Origin: Spisula solida
Taxonomy: Eukaryota > Mollusca > Bivalvia > Venerida > Mactridae
NCBI GenBank assembly: GCA_947247005.1
Contig: OX365956.1
Coordinates: 11,552,089-11,616,088, forward strand
Length of the DNA stretch: 64,000 bases
Direction of reading: 5' to 3'
Shown here: positions 41,438 to 52,341 of the stretch, one piece after another
How positions within the stretch are numbered: the first letter of the stretch is position 1
Layout of the letters: each line of letters begins with the position of its first letter
Position numbers and translations under genes: made by a program
The notes under the pieces: model-generated
What the model was told of the DNA's origin: nothing
The model's input: only the letters and a program-made list of their open reading frames with translations
Database searches by the model: none

Positions 41438-42568
41438 CTTTGCAAACATAAGATACAACCAGCGCATAAATCCATGATCTGTCGCCATTTCTATCCATTT
41501 CTGAGAGCTAACATTCGGGCCATCTTCGGAAGATCGTCTAACATGTCTCATGTAAGGATAATCATATGTCATAGTTTGTCCAAATTTGGTACCCGTCAAG
41601 GTTTGTCCAAGATTGGTACCCGTCATAGTTTGTCCAAGATTGGTACCCGTTATAGTTTGTCCAAGATTGGTACCCGTTACAGTTTGTCCAAGATTGATAC
41701 CCGTCATAGTTTGTCCAAGATTGGTACCCGTCATTTGCCTTTTAGGTGGCACCAGAGTGTCGCCAAATTTAAAATTTGAAAATTGAGTTGTTGATGGGGG
41801 TAATTTTGCTTCAGAATGGATTCCCGATGTATATATATTGTCTGTTTTATTATAGTTCCCCTCACTACCACCTTGATGAACACTGTCTGTAGCCGGCTGA
41901 TGTCTTGTTGGTCCAAGAACCTGCCAACCGTACGGGTTTCCATGTTTATCGTCTTCAACGACCGTCGCTTTCAACACAGTGCTCCTCAGTTGTGTTCGAC
42001 CAAGGTTTGTTAGTGCCGGTGTCTCGGGTGCGTGTACGTTTATTTCCGGTGGGTGTTGAACTGTTTGTCGCAAACCAGACATTTCTCGTGAAGGATAACG
42101 CTCACTCCTGTCTATCCTTACATTATCTGCGTAAGTATGTGATTGCCTGCGTGATTGGCGAGTTTGACCAAGGTCGGAAAATCCCTGGTCAGTGTGAAGT
42201 TGACGATCACTTGGTTCACTTCTATATTCCAAGTTGTTATCAATCTCGTTACGGTTTTCAGACACTGGGGTACGCGCCCTAGTGGCCGCCAAACTGTGAT
42301 CAAACCATCCATATGGGTTTATGTTCTGGGAGATCGAACTTGTTTTAGTTGGAGCTGATGGTTTATTAGGACCATAGTTGTTGGCCTTATCATATACATT
42401 GACAGAATTTAGTTCCACGTAGCCTGGTGTAGTTTCAATTCGCGATCCAGACAGGAATACCGGTTCAGTTGTGTTTCTAGTAACACCGAGCATGTTAGAG
42501 CTTTGATGTGGCACTGCATTAACCCCTCCTCGAAATCCAAAATCATCGCGTGCGAAGGAGTACGCCAT
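41438..42568 (-). CDS. Unrecognised repeat-containing protein, upstream exon
   Basis: 377 codons run from the ATG at 42568 to a GTACGT donor at 41437-41432 (phase 0). The open frame extends nine codons further upstream, but only through a GTG, so the short hydrophobic N-terminus it would give is not a supported signal peptide. A TGTGTAG acceptor lies directly before the ATG (C-ATG-G), so this may be an internal exon fed by an upstream one. The protein is polar and probably disordered. It has two NPYGW motifs, an NTT and an NKT N-glycosylation sequon, and six tandem 9-residue repeats of the type MTGTNLGQT (residues about 279-332). It ends FMRWLYLMFAK. I do not recognise the family. The uninterrupted 1.1-kb frame, the in-frame repeat and a splice-compatible next exon support a real gene. 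Confidence 0.65.
41568..41745 (-). repeat. 27-bp in-frame minisatellite inside the coding exon
   Basis: The unit on plus is gattggtacccgtcatagtt plus tgtccaa. There are six complete copies and a partial one. Because 27 is 9 codons, the array expands the protein in steps of nine residues (MTGTNLGQT type) without shifting the frame. First-position variants (M, I, V, L) come from single substitutions. Confidence 0.9.
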
Positions 42569-42595
42569 GCTACACAGTAATACAGTTAAACCCAC

Positions 42596-43182
42596 CGGTA
42601 TATCAAAATAAACAAATAATATTTAATTGGGCCACACACTGTTTAATAGGCCGATATAGATCTCACTAAGTTAATTTATATACTTAGTCTAGTAGTCCGC
42701 GAGGGACGACATAATGTCCACATGTTTTCGCATGCATACATACATTGAACACATTGTAATCGAATACTTAATCTAATGATGTATAATCATGTAATGCCTC
42801 TTCCTGGTCCAATCCCTCAAATAAATCCGTGCCAATCATACATTATTTTTACACATGTATATAATATCCAATACGATTCATTCATAAGCTAGAACAATAA
42901 TAGCGTAGTAGTATCACACTCGAAACTTTCATACACATTTGTGAGACTTAACTACGAAAATGATTATTCAAATCATGTTTGAATGCAGTCTGTGGAAATT
43001 CGACCTAAGACAAAACACCCACAAATCGATATGTTCAAAAATTCAATTGTGATTTCATAAACTTTAAGGTAGGTATAGAAGCATTCGGTGGTGTACATGT
43101 ATATAGGTATTGTTATTCCTACAACTGTTTTACAATGCCTTCAATCAATTCTTCTCCGTTGTATATTTAACGTTAACATGTA
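42596..43182. other. 5' flank or intron of the membrane-protein gene, no exon seen
   Basis: A further upstream exon could lie here because the 42568 exon may be internal, but I could not identify one. AT-rich, without repeats. Confidence 0.35.
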
Positions 43183-43630
43183 GAGCGTTTTCCAATTACG
43201 AACTCGGGTTACACGAGTAACACGAGTTGTAAAAGGAACGGGTCGGGTAAACGCAGTGCGCATGCGTATAATCTCCAACCTACTCGACCCAAGTAACATC
43301 CAGTCCCTCGCGGGTTCTCTAGAGTCAAAATGGCGTTAAGCGTGAGGCATGCGTATAATCTCTAACCTAAATTTTGAACTTTGGGAACATTACATTTCGT
43401 TGCACATATCAGACAGTTTATTATAATACAGTTGTTTTCAATCATAATATCATCATCCTCGTCGCTGTTAAGCATTTCTTCTAACATCATAATTGCTAGA
43501 CCTTTGGTCGCCATTTTGAACTAGAGTCGATACGTACTCGATACGTTCTTGATATCACTACCGAGTTATCCGACTGCGCATGACCACAATTTTTACTCGG
43601 GTTACTCGGGTTGCTAATTGGAAAACGCTC
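43183..43630. mobile_element. 448-bp inverted-repeat element
   Basis: The left end gagcgttttccaatta (43183-43198) is matched by taattggaaaacgctc (43615-43630). Subterminal cgggttac/gagtaac words are also inverted. gta lies on each side (43180-43182 and 43631-43633), a possible 3-bp target duplication. Inside, gcatgcgtataatct occurs twice about 85 bp apart. No transposase frame: non-autonomous. Confidence 0.7.
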
Positions 43631-43830
43631 GTATTTACTGATCCGAAGAAGTGTTGGTACAAAATGAAGATTAATCAATACGTTTACTTAATCATCGGTA
43701 AAAACTTATAAAATACTTTCCCTTGCGTTATAGGGACATTGTGTTTTACGAAGCCCAATCGTATCTATTTTAAATCATTTATGATGTTGTGGGTATCAAC
43801 TTAGTTCAATATTTTATTTACTGTAAAACA

Positions 43831-45120
43831 TTTTAAAGTATTATGCTCTACAGACGAAATATTCTTACTAGATCGGTAGCAATAGATAGACTTTTGAAAG
43901 AAATAGGTTGGGTATCTTTATCTGACAGGCGCAAAATGCAGAAATTAATACTGGTCTTTAAAAACAAACATGGTGTATTACCAGAATATTTATCTACTTT
44001 ATACCCGAATACAGTCCTAGAAAATAGCAATTACCAATTACGTAATAACGAAAACTATGCCACTGTTGTTCGCCGCTTAGAAATTTATGCTAGATCAACT
44101 ATCCCTTCTTCAGTCAAAATTTGGAATGAACTTGATTCGACTATTAGAAACAGCAATTCCATATCATCATTTAAATCAAAAATTAAAACATTATACAAAG
44201 TTCAAGAGGTCCCGAGCTATATTCTAACCGGTGATAGATTTCTTCAAGTCCATCATGCCCGAATTCGAAACAAATGTAGCAATCTAAATTCAGATTTATT
44301 CAATAATCATCTACGTGAAAATGCAGTTTGCGACTGCGGCTACTATAGCGAAGACGCAGAACATTACTTTTTTCGATGTCCACGCTACATAAATGAACGA
44401 TTGACATTATTTACAAACACCCGTCAGTATCATCCATTAAGTCCCGATAAAATACTTTGTGGTAATAACAATTTAAGCGATGCAGAAAACCTTACTCTCT
44501 TTAAACATGTACAACGTTCTATTAAAGAAACACACAGATTCTAAGTTAAAATACATACATTAAGTACGTAGGTTAAATTATAACCATGTCTTTGAACAAT
44601 TAGTCGGTATTGACATGGGGTCAGATGCAGGGGTAGGGGACTCATAGGTACACAGTCGAGATTAGCAGTATTTATTGTCATCTTTATGTTTTTTATTTAT
44701 TGTTTTCTTCATTTATTTTGCGTAATTTTCCATGTAACATTTCCATAAACTTTTTTCTCCTTAATCTTTTCAAATCTTTTATTCTCTACAATTTTGTGTT
44801 AAATATTAAAATCAGCTTGAGGTTAGACCTAAACAATAATTATGTATATAATGGCATACTTCTATCCAGTCTAACCCTTACTTCATTTCATAAGCAACAA
44901 TCAATTAAATTGTCCACTTTATTATACCTCACAACTAAATGGAGAGGGCCGATATCTAATGTTGTAATAACTTGTGGCCCAATCCGTTTGTAATGAAAGC
45001 GATATTATAAAACTTTCTCTGGTTTACTTTGACTTTGTGCTTCTATTCTTTCTTAATAGTATTATGTATGCAAACCATGTATTGTGTTGTAAAAAATTCA
45101 TGCAATAAAATATGATTAAA
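43831..45120 (+). mobile_element. 5'-truncated non-LTR retrotransposon (CR1/L2-like)
   Basis: It contains the C-terminal part of an ORF2-type protein (43843-44544), a long AT-rich 3' region and an AATAAA at about 45104. The upstream reverse transcriptase and endonuclease regions are missing, as is usual for 5'-truncated LINE insertions. The 5' limit is set by the start of similarity and the 3' limit by the polyadenylation-like signal; both are approximate. No clear target duplication was found. Confidence 0.6.
43843..44544 (+). pseudogene. C-terminal fragment of LINE ORF2 protein
   Basis: 233 codons without a stop. The first 130 residues match the region that follows the polymerase domain in CR1/L2-like elements. 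They include an IGWVSLSDRRK motif, then PEYL, YQLRN, and an IPSSVKIWNELDSTIRN segment. The last 100 carry HHARIRNKCSNLNSDLF and a Cys-His cluster (CDCG, then H and C in EHYFFRCP) that looks like the C-terminal zinc knuckle of these proteins. A stop lies just upstream of the first ATG, and no catalytic F/YADD motif is present, so it cannot encode a working reverse transcriptase. The intact frame suggests a fairly young insertion. Family recognised by pattern only. Confidence 0.7.
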
Positions 45121-46089
45121 CTAGACGAAATATTCTAGGTACACAGTACAAGTGAGGTGATCTGTGCTAATTTTATTTCTGTTTTCAAATTACGAACAAA
45201 TGTATCTTCTTGATTTTCAGAACAAGTTCACATTAGTTGACTGGCTGTACCAGGGTGCGTTAGAAGTTTCGTTCACTATACTAGTAGTTCTATTGAACAG
45301 TTAAGAATCAAGGCATATTTGGTAGCACAGATACGAGTCTTGGTAATAAATTTAATTGCGCTCACTTTTAAACAAGCAATTTATGTAGAATTAGCGCTGT
45401 TTTCAATGCACGTCTTATTTAATCAGAGTGTGTATGGATTTAAATTCAGCCAAACGTAAATAGGGCCTACTGCTGGTAATAAATGTTCAATGATTAAAGT
45501 GACAGCAATTAAACCACCAAATAGCTTATTCTCTTCACAACATTGTACTATTAGGTTTATGGGCATGAATTCTAACAAGAGGACCCCTAGGGCCGCTCAC
45601 CTGTTGTAGTAGTGCATGCAAACCACACTGCAAGGGCGGCTTTAAGGGTGGGGGAGGAAGAGGGTGTACGCCCACCCCCCAAAAATTGTCGGAGCATGGA
45701 AATTTTGTCTTTTCTTCTTTGTGTAACAAACATAAAGTATGCATGCTACGCTCGCAAAATAACTTTAATCACTAAAAATATAGTATTACGTAGTTAATGG
45801 AAAACATTTAAGTATGTTCTAAACTTCTAAGAAGCGAATTGGTCTGGCATGTGGTTCAGATAAAAATCTACTATGACTCTAATAGCCTTGTTATAAACCC
45901 CACCACATAAAAGTACCTCACATCGCACCAGATGGATCCATTGATTTCTAAACAATTCTGGGAGCATGTGCTCGGATCACCTACCACTTACTTGCAGTAG
46001 CATGTTGCTGATTTTTCGCTCGCCGAAAATAGGTTAAAAATGAATGTCACCAAGTAAAGAACTGGTTTGTAGGCATTCTTTTCAGACAA
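45121..46089. other. Intergenic with decayed repeats
   Basis: No gene. A G-rich/C-rich patch at 45635-45685 (ggtgggggaggaagagggtg, then cgcccaccccccaaaa) resembles the C-tract repeat family. Elsewhere AT-rich, with no structure noticed. Confidence 0.4.
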
Positions 46090-46190
46090 TGATTTTTTTC
46101 TAACTCGCTTTGCTCGCAGAAATTTTCCTCAGGGAGGGGGTATGTCAACATTTACCCCCCCCCCCCAATCCTGTATCCGCCACTGCTGTG
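46090..46190 (+). repeat. Dispersed repeat with poly-C tract (copy 2)
   Basis: Words in order: ttctaactcgctttgctcgc, atgtcaacatttacc, a C run of about 13, then aatcctgtatccgcc. The order matches the minus strand of 1380-1512. Confidence 0.55.
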
Positions 46191-46239
46191 GTAACCTAAG
46201 TAATCGTTTATATTTTATAAATAAGATTCAGGAAAGTTC

Positions 46240-47130
46240 AGCCTCTATTGCAAGCTTTTTATGATTTGACCCAAGATGACACAGTTTCGATCGTGACTAG
46301 ATTTTGTGGAGATGATCATTGTGACCAAGTTTAATAAATATTAGGCCAAAATTGGGACCTCTTAACGACTACACAAGATTTTTCTAAGATTTGACATAGT
46401 GACCTAGTTTTTGATCCCACATGACCCAGTTTCAAACCTGAACTAGACTTGATAGAGGCAAACATTCTGAACAAGTTTCATAAAGATCGTGTCGTAATTG
46501 TGTGCTCTAATGCGTTCACAAGCTTTTTCTTAGATTTGACCTAGTTTTTGACCCCACATGACCCAGTTTCAAACTTGACCTATATTTCATAGAGACAAAC
46601 ATTCTGACCATGTTGCATGAAGATTGGGCCATGGTTGTGTCCTCTAATGTATTCACAAGCTTTTTCTAAGATTGGACCTAGTTTTCTGTAATCAGCTGTT
46701 TCTGTCGAGTGCCGCCCGATTTCTCGTCATCTTTTTGCTGTTCATGCACATCCTTTTATGTCATGCTAAAGTGTTTGACTACCCAAACTTGACCTACACA
46801 TTACAGAACACCACAATGTGACCAGGTTTCATTAATATCGGGAGAAAACTGTGACCTTTCGAGTAATTGCAAGGATTTTCTTTGATAATGCCTTGTAGTC
46901 AAGATTCAGACCCAAGTTGGGAACTTTACATAGATTTTACTGAGACGAACATTCTGGCCAGGTTTCATAAAGATTAGGTCTCAAGGTGTGTGACCTCGCC
47001 CGTAGTATATAGGATTTTTTATGATATTTAGTGTTTGATTCAAGCTGATCTTGTTGCAAACTCGGGTCTATATTTAACAAAGACAATCATTGTGGGCAGG
47101 TTCATAAAGACAAGTTGTGACCTCTCTAGT
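46240..47130 (+). repeat. Diverged tandem copies of a gacctagttttt-type repeat
   Basis: Phrases such as gacctagtttttgatcccac, atgacccagtttcaaac, and attctgaccatgttgcatga followed by agattgggccatg recur every 150 bp or so. Each has drifted. This is a common intergenic repeat pattern of marine invertebrates; I do not assign it to a named family. A further piece occurs at 47870-47920, where another element has inserted. Confidence 0.6.
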
Positions 47131-47869
47131 GCTTTCAAGTCAAATTATTGACAATGGGGCGAGTTTTTTTCTTTAGAAATCATTTCAATTTGGTTACATT
47201 AACGTCCCTTTGACATATAGAGAGAGACTTTGAAGTAACTTCCGGTAATATCAAGAGATATAATTATTCCATCAGTTATAGTAACATCACTTTGCAATTA
47301 CGTGCCTTATTGATAAGTCATGTTAGTAAGAGTTACCTACCTTTGGAATCAAAGGGCAGAACTTTGTATTGTAGTAATACAAGGAAAATTATCATCTACA
47401 ATCATCTTTCTCCATATGGCACTTCAGACTATTTAAACTTTGTAGACAACATGCAACATTCATTTATCTCATAGTGAGTAGAACAAATTCCCTAAACTAG
47501 AAACAGTATTTAACCGAAGGAGACAATATGTAACAATTCTAACCAAAGGAACAACACAACTATAATTTAATATTTAATTGGTCTAGAAACATTATCAAAG
47601 TAACAAACAGTTTATGTATAAAAATCTACAACAGTAACTGTATCTATCAACAACAATATGCGTAGTTATATGATCAAATGAAATGATCATCGTCAAAGTC
47701 CTTGGACTATATATACACAAATATGCACAGTGGAACCTTAAACCGGACCCTTTAAAAACCGGAATATTCTCCAACCGAACATTTATGGTAGTCCAAATAC
47801 TTTTTCTGCTCACCTGAGGACTTGCAGTTTAGGAACAATGAGTAAATGTGCTAGTAGGCCTATTAAACC
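47131..47869. other. Intergenic, no gene seen
   Basis: AT-rich, with short frames only. Confidence 0.4.
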
Positions 47870-47924
47870 TAATATGGCCCGGTTGCAAACTGGACCTAGA
47901 TTTTACAGAGACAATGTGACCTGG

Positions 47925-48336
47925 GACCGGGATTACAACGAATACTTACACTCAGCACTCAAATTTTAAAAATGTAATATAATAAGCTATTATTTGTCCA
48001 AGATTGTAAATTTAGATGAGGAAAATGTATGAGATAGTTAATGAGTGTTGAAAATAATATTTGATACGTTTTCTTTGTCCCTTTTTACTATTTATGAGGT
48101 GTAAATGAAATTATTGAATCTGAGTGCCACACTCAGCACTCAGACTAATGAAATGCATTTATAAGCTTACAAATACACTAAATTAAACTAGAAATTAAGC
48201 CAAAACAATATTTAGTACCAATTTAACATTACTACAACGTCTTGCTCTAAATAAATGCCACATTTAACCTCAAAAGAGTGAATTTCAATATTTGAGTGGT
48301 GAGTACTGAGTGTAAGTATTCGTTGTAATCCCGGCC
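47925..48336. mobile_element. 412-bp MITE with long inverted termini and cctgg target duplication
   Basis: The left end gaccgggattacaacgaata, continuing cttacactcag, is inverted at the right end (ctgagtgtaagtattcgttg followed by taatcccggcc). A small insertion interrupts the right arm. cctgg flanks both sides (47920-47924 and 48337-48341), which would be a 5-bp target duplication. It interrupts a gacctag-type repeat. No coding frame. Confidence 0.75.
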
Positions 48337-48341
48337 CCTGG

Positions 48342-48874
48342 TTCCATATTGATTTGGAAAAACATATGCATTGACTAGAAATATGACATGAAATGTTAAC
48401 AAGGGTTTCCTTTGATATGACCTGGTGACCTAGATTCTGACCAACAGTCAGCTTGTTAACTACACAGCACGGACATCAAGTGATCACATTACTTCACCTG
48501 GAGCATGTACTCAGTTTAGCTTAAAACACTCGCATCGCAAAATTTATCCAGTCCAAAATGTGTTAGGTTTATGTAGGTTCCACTGTACATGTTATTGGTG
48601 ACATAATCACACATGCATGGTTTATAACCATGGTAACAAATTGACACATTATATGACAAATTCTATTTAATTCTAACGACTGCTGCAGCTTTTGAGTTTC
48701 TTCCCGTTTTACCAATGAGTGGTATTAAACAAACAAATCATACCAAAGATTCATATTTCAGTATTTTTATTATAAATTAGGTAAGAGAAATAAACCAGGT
48801 AACAATATTTTCATTGGTTATAAACAAGTGCAGTCCAGTATGAACAAGTAATTAAGAATTGCAAGCAATACAAA
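48342..48874. other. Intergenic, no gene seen
   Basis: Remnants of the gacctag-type repeat at 48,415-48,440; otherwise nothing. Confidence 0.4.
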
Positions 48875-49118
48875 AGTCCCCTACCCGTTTTAAGCCATTT
48901 TTAATGTTTCTGTTGCCATAGCAACAACAATTTTGGTTGGAATCAAAATGGTGTTGGACGTGCATTATCCCCTTATCGCCCCCTATTTACATACCAAGTT
49001 TCATAAACCAAGCTTGGAAACTGTTTGAGTTATGTCAGGATCCAGATTTTTTGACAGACTGACTGACGGACGGAGGGCAAACCTATAGTCCCCTCTGGTC
49101 AAAAACCAGTAGGGGACT
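48875..49118. mobile_element. Dispersed element with agtcccctac/gtaggggact ends
   Basis: The left end agtcccctac is exactly inverted at the right end (gtaggggact). A body with gttgccatagcaacaac and ccaagtttcataaacc, and a 3' gacggacgga run, is typical of short non-autonomous elements in mollusc genomes. About 244 bp. No frame. Confidence 0.6.
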
Positions 49119-49292
49119 AATAACAAACATCCCTTGTCTTCAATAATCAAGCCTGACTAGACAATAATCTCATAGTTTAGTTTTAATACATGACAAGTTT
49201 CATACAACATTTTGAGTTATTATTCAAGGTGATGAATACCCTGCAGTACCACTTTCCCATACTCATTGCTTTTAAATCTAAGAACGTCACCT

Positions 49293-49547
49293 GGCCCCGA
49301 TCTCCCGAAGCATCTCAATCTGAGTTGAGATAAATCTCAAATACTGTCATGTGTCTTTGAGATACTTTCCATGGGAGACAAGACTCTGAAAGTTGGCACC
49401 ACAAAACAGATACATTGTTCTGAGTTTATTACAGTAAATATTTTGAGCATAAAACTGACGAATGATCTCATATTTATACTCTTGACTTGAGTAAAATCTC
49501 AATTGGAGTTCAGATTTCTACTTGAGATGCTTCGGGAGATCGGGGCC
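49293..49547. mobile_element. MITE, GGCCCCGATCTCCCGAAG family (best preserved copy)
   Basis: Ends ggccccgatctcccgaagca and tgcttcgggagatcggggcc are perfect 20-bp inverted repeats. They are followed by complementary subterminal stretches (tctcaatctgagttgagat and aaatctcaattggagttcag). 255 bp. The pairing extends two bases further (ct...ag), so a target duplication cannot be separated from the terminus. Confidence 0.85.
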
Positions 49548-50142
49548 AGTCTGCCACATTAAATATGGTAAACAAGTGAGAATGAATCACCACATATTAA
49601 CATCGTGTCACAAACATCTACGATAGCTATAATGTTTATGAAATCTGCAAGCTACATTCAACTGTAAAATGACTCTTATAAATGGTATGTGTCCAAAATA
49701 AATTATTCACAATTATGAAGTATTAAGATCATTAAATGAGCAATATATCTGCACAGAAGCACATAATAAACACAGCACAATACGTATGTCAACTAAAGGC
49801 AACAACATGCTCTATAACAGAATGTCACACATAATAACAATTTATAAGAATAAAAAAAGACAAAATTCAAGTACACTTATTATTATAACCAATTATTTAT
49901 CTAACATTGATTGCATTGCAAGCTAATACATGGATCACTATAGATTAGTGCTTCATGACAGACCAGTAGATTGTGACCATCAAAATACCATACAAGGCAG
50001 GATGTGAACCAATAACCTTCATATGTCAGACACCCACTAAACACAGTGATCATTCACAGGGAAATATACAACAAGTAAGTCTGGAAAATGTCTACATGTC
50101 CTTTTTGTATTCATGTTCACTGTTTATTTTTCCGGTTACACA
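49548..50142. other. Intergenic, no gene seen
   Basis: AT-rich, no structure noticed. Confidence 0.4.
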
Positions 50143-50278
50143 GATACTACTGTACGACACATCGAGTAAGAGAGACGATACTACTGTACGACACATCGAG
50201 TAAGAGAGACGATACTACTGTACCACACATCGAGTAAGAGAGACGATACTACTGTACCACACATCGAGTAAGAGAGAC
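50143..50278 (+). repeat. 34-bp minisatellite, four copies
   Basis: The unit is gatactactgtacgacacat plus cgagtaagagagac, exactly four copies (136 bp). Units 3 and 4 carry tacca for tacga. A two-copy repeat (gaacaatgccagaggtcagg type) follows at 50,322-50,385. Confidence 0.9.
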
Positions 50279-50596
50279 ATGTCAGCATTGCAGTATAACT
50301 CCACAAATAAAATAACATACATGAACAATGCCAGAGGTCAGGGTACAAACTATACATGAATAATGCCAGAGGTCAGGGTACAAAATAAAGCTGCCAGTAG
50401 ATTTGAGCAGATAATTTATGACTGAATACTGATCAACATTATATACTATACATACAGTACACAAAAAACATTACATTAATGACTGAACAAGTTCCAAACT
50501 ATAGTCTTCTTTCAGACATAGACTGATGCCACCCCCCCCTCCCAATTTGGTAGCAACATTAAATGTTATACCACCTAATAAATATGACCATATTCA

Positions 50597-50780
50597 GAGG
50601 CGTAGCCAGTGATACGCACGTACGCACGTGCGTAAGATTAATTTGAAAAGCAGAAATATAAATACGGCCAAAATGGCATTATTAAAGTTCCAAATTTCCA
50701 CAATCACGAGGACCCCTAACCACAACCACCAACTTCAAGGCTTGTGTGCGTAACATCAAATCAAGCCTGGCTACGCCCCA
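50597..50780. mobile_element. Short element with ggcgtagccag termini
   Basis: gaggcgtagccagt at the left and cctggctacgcccc at the right are inverted copies. About 184 bp, with an internal near-palindrome (acgcacgtacgcacgtgcgt). Non-coding MITE-like element. Confidence 0.6.
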
Positions 50781-51395
50781 GATATTTTATAGACCAGTGT
50801 CTATAGTTTCGTCCAAGGTTAATAGATTACCTTCAGAACAAAGCATGATCTCTTATATTTTAATAACGCTAAAACAAAATAATTATACAAGTTATATGTA
50901 AGACCTAAAAATTAACACCATAATTTTACATTTTCATTTATTTGCTCTTGACCTCAATAATAAGACCAACTAAATAAAAGACTAAGTTAAAGGTCCCAAC
51001 GGTGGTCTTATTATTGAGGTTTTCACTTTTCTAATACATCTCTATATATTGTGACATTTCATTTCTAGTGTATTGCATAGATCTGTTATATCGTGCAACT
51101 TCTTCCAGTTCCAGACGCAAAAATATCAAAATATGCACAAATAAATTACATTATATATTCTGTCATTATAGGCCGAAATTGATGGTTTCAAATAATGATT
51201 ATAAATGTGAGTAGATTCATGGAATATATAAACATGATTTTTTCAGATAATGAAGTTGGAAGCAATAAAAATACAAGCAGAATGAATCAGTCTGCACATA
51301 CCACAATAATTTTTACTTAAACTTTGTGTTGACAGATTTTTTCTTGCGTTCTTAGCCAAATATTATGCCAGATACCATGTGGTATGCGCGCACAG
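50781..51395. other. 3' flank of ICE1-like gene
   Basis: Probably contains the 3' UTR and polyadenylation site of the minus-strand gene ending at 51649. Several candidate AATAAA signals on the minus strand (tttatt on plus, for example about 50,937) make the exact end uncertain. Confidence 0.35.
50951..51020. other. 18-bp perfect inverted repeat (hairpin)
   Basis: acctcaataataagacca (50951-50968) and its exact complement tggtcttattattgaggt (51003-51020) enclose 34 bases. The position, about 650 bp past the ICE1 stop codon, could place it in or just beyond the 3' UTR. It could equally be a tiny foldback remnant. Confidence 0.6.
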
Positions 51396-51402
51396 AATGA
51401 TA

Positions 51403-51634
51403 AGACAACTCTAGCATGACTGTAAGGGATGATAAGATAACTCTAGCATGACTGTAAGGGATGATAAGATAACTCTAGCATGACTGTAAGGGATGATAAG
51501 ATAACTCCAACATGACTGTAAGGGATGATAAGATAACTCTAGCATGACTGTAAGGGATGATAAGATAACTCTAGCATGACTGTAAGGGATGATAAGATAA
51601 CTCCAACATGACTGTAAGGGATGATAAGATAAGA
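51403..51634 (+). repeat. 32-bp minisatellite abutting the ICE1 stop codon
   Basis: Seven units of actctagcatgactgtaagg plus gatgataagata, with actccaacatg variants at units 4 and 7. It ends about 15 bp from the stop codon at 51649, so it would lie at the start of the 3' UTR of the minus-strand transcript. Confidence 0.9.
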
Positions 51635-51648
51635 TGACTGTTAGGGGG

Positions 51649-51947
51649 CTAACTCTTGGTGAATGATTTACAGACTAGACCAAACTGTTGTTTATACTGT
51701 GTACGTAGATCTTCCAGTCTGAGTACAAGTTCCTCTGATATATTACCCTGTTCTTGTTGATACCATCTGTGAATCATATCTAGACATGTAGGATATAACG
51801 GTGTTAGTTCAATCAATGTCTCAACACAGCATACATGTACCGTATCATCACCGGATGCCTTATATAACACAGGTAGTAACCAGTTCCTGATAATCTGCTG
51901 GTAGTCCTTCTCACGTATTGTAGCAGCATGTACAGACAGAATGTAAC
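51649..51947 (-). CDS. ICE1: ICE1-like, terminal coding exon
   Basis: Little elongation complex subunit 1, C-terminus. The exon follows a TTTTCAG acceptor, takes two bases to finish a codon split with the previous exon (giving Ser), and encodes 98 residues to a TAG at 51651-51649. The order of features fits the end of vertebrate ICE1: a helix with IRNWLLPVLYKASG, then VHVCCVETLIELTPLYP, IHRWYQQEQGNI, and a closing Val-Cys-Lys helix. I recall vertebrate ICE1 ending in a similar short helical segment with a VCR-type motif. ICE1 scaffolds the ELL-containing little elongation complex at snRNA genes in the nucleus. The orthology call rests on remembered similarity of the last four exons. Confidence 0.8.
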
Positions 51948-52341
51948 CTGAAAATATCACAAACATTAATTCATTCATACTCAAGTATATAAGGTTGGTG
52001 ACACAAGTTCTGCAACTTTCTACAACTCTCAAGTTTTTTGTTAATCAAGGGCCATAAAGGAGGAATGCCAGGCAATTTTGCTGGTAATCCACCTAGGCAG
52101 AGCTATTATGCCAAAAAAAACAATTTTAGCAAGTTTGAGCACTAACAAAAGAAAACCATTTTAATAAGACTTTTGATCAATTAATTGGCAATAGTGAATA
52201 CAAGGGCCATAATCCAGGAAGGCTTGGTGTGATTTGGCTGATAATCAAAGAGTGTTCACATAGTATTTACACGTTTAATGACAGGCATATAAAATCAATG
52301 TTTCAAACGGATCAATATTTAGCAGAATACCAGAAACTTAC

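Noticed and set aside
41474..42358. Several plus-strand frames opposite the membrane-protein exon
   Set aside because: Antisense shadows created by the 27-bp in-frame repeat and codon bias of the minus-strand exon.
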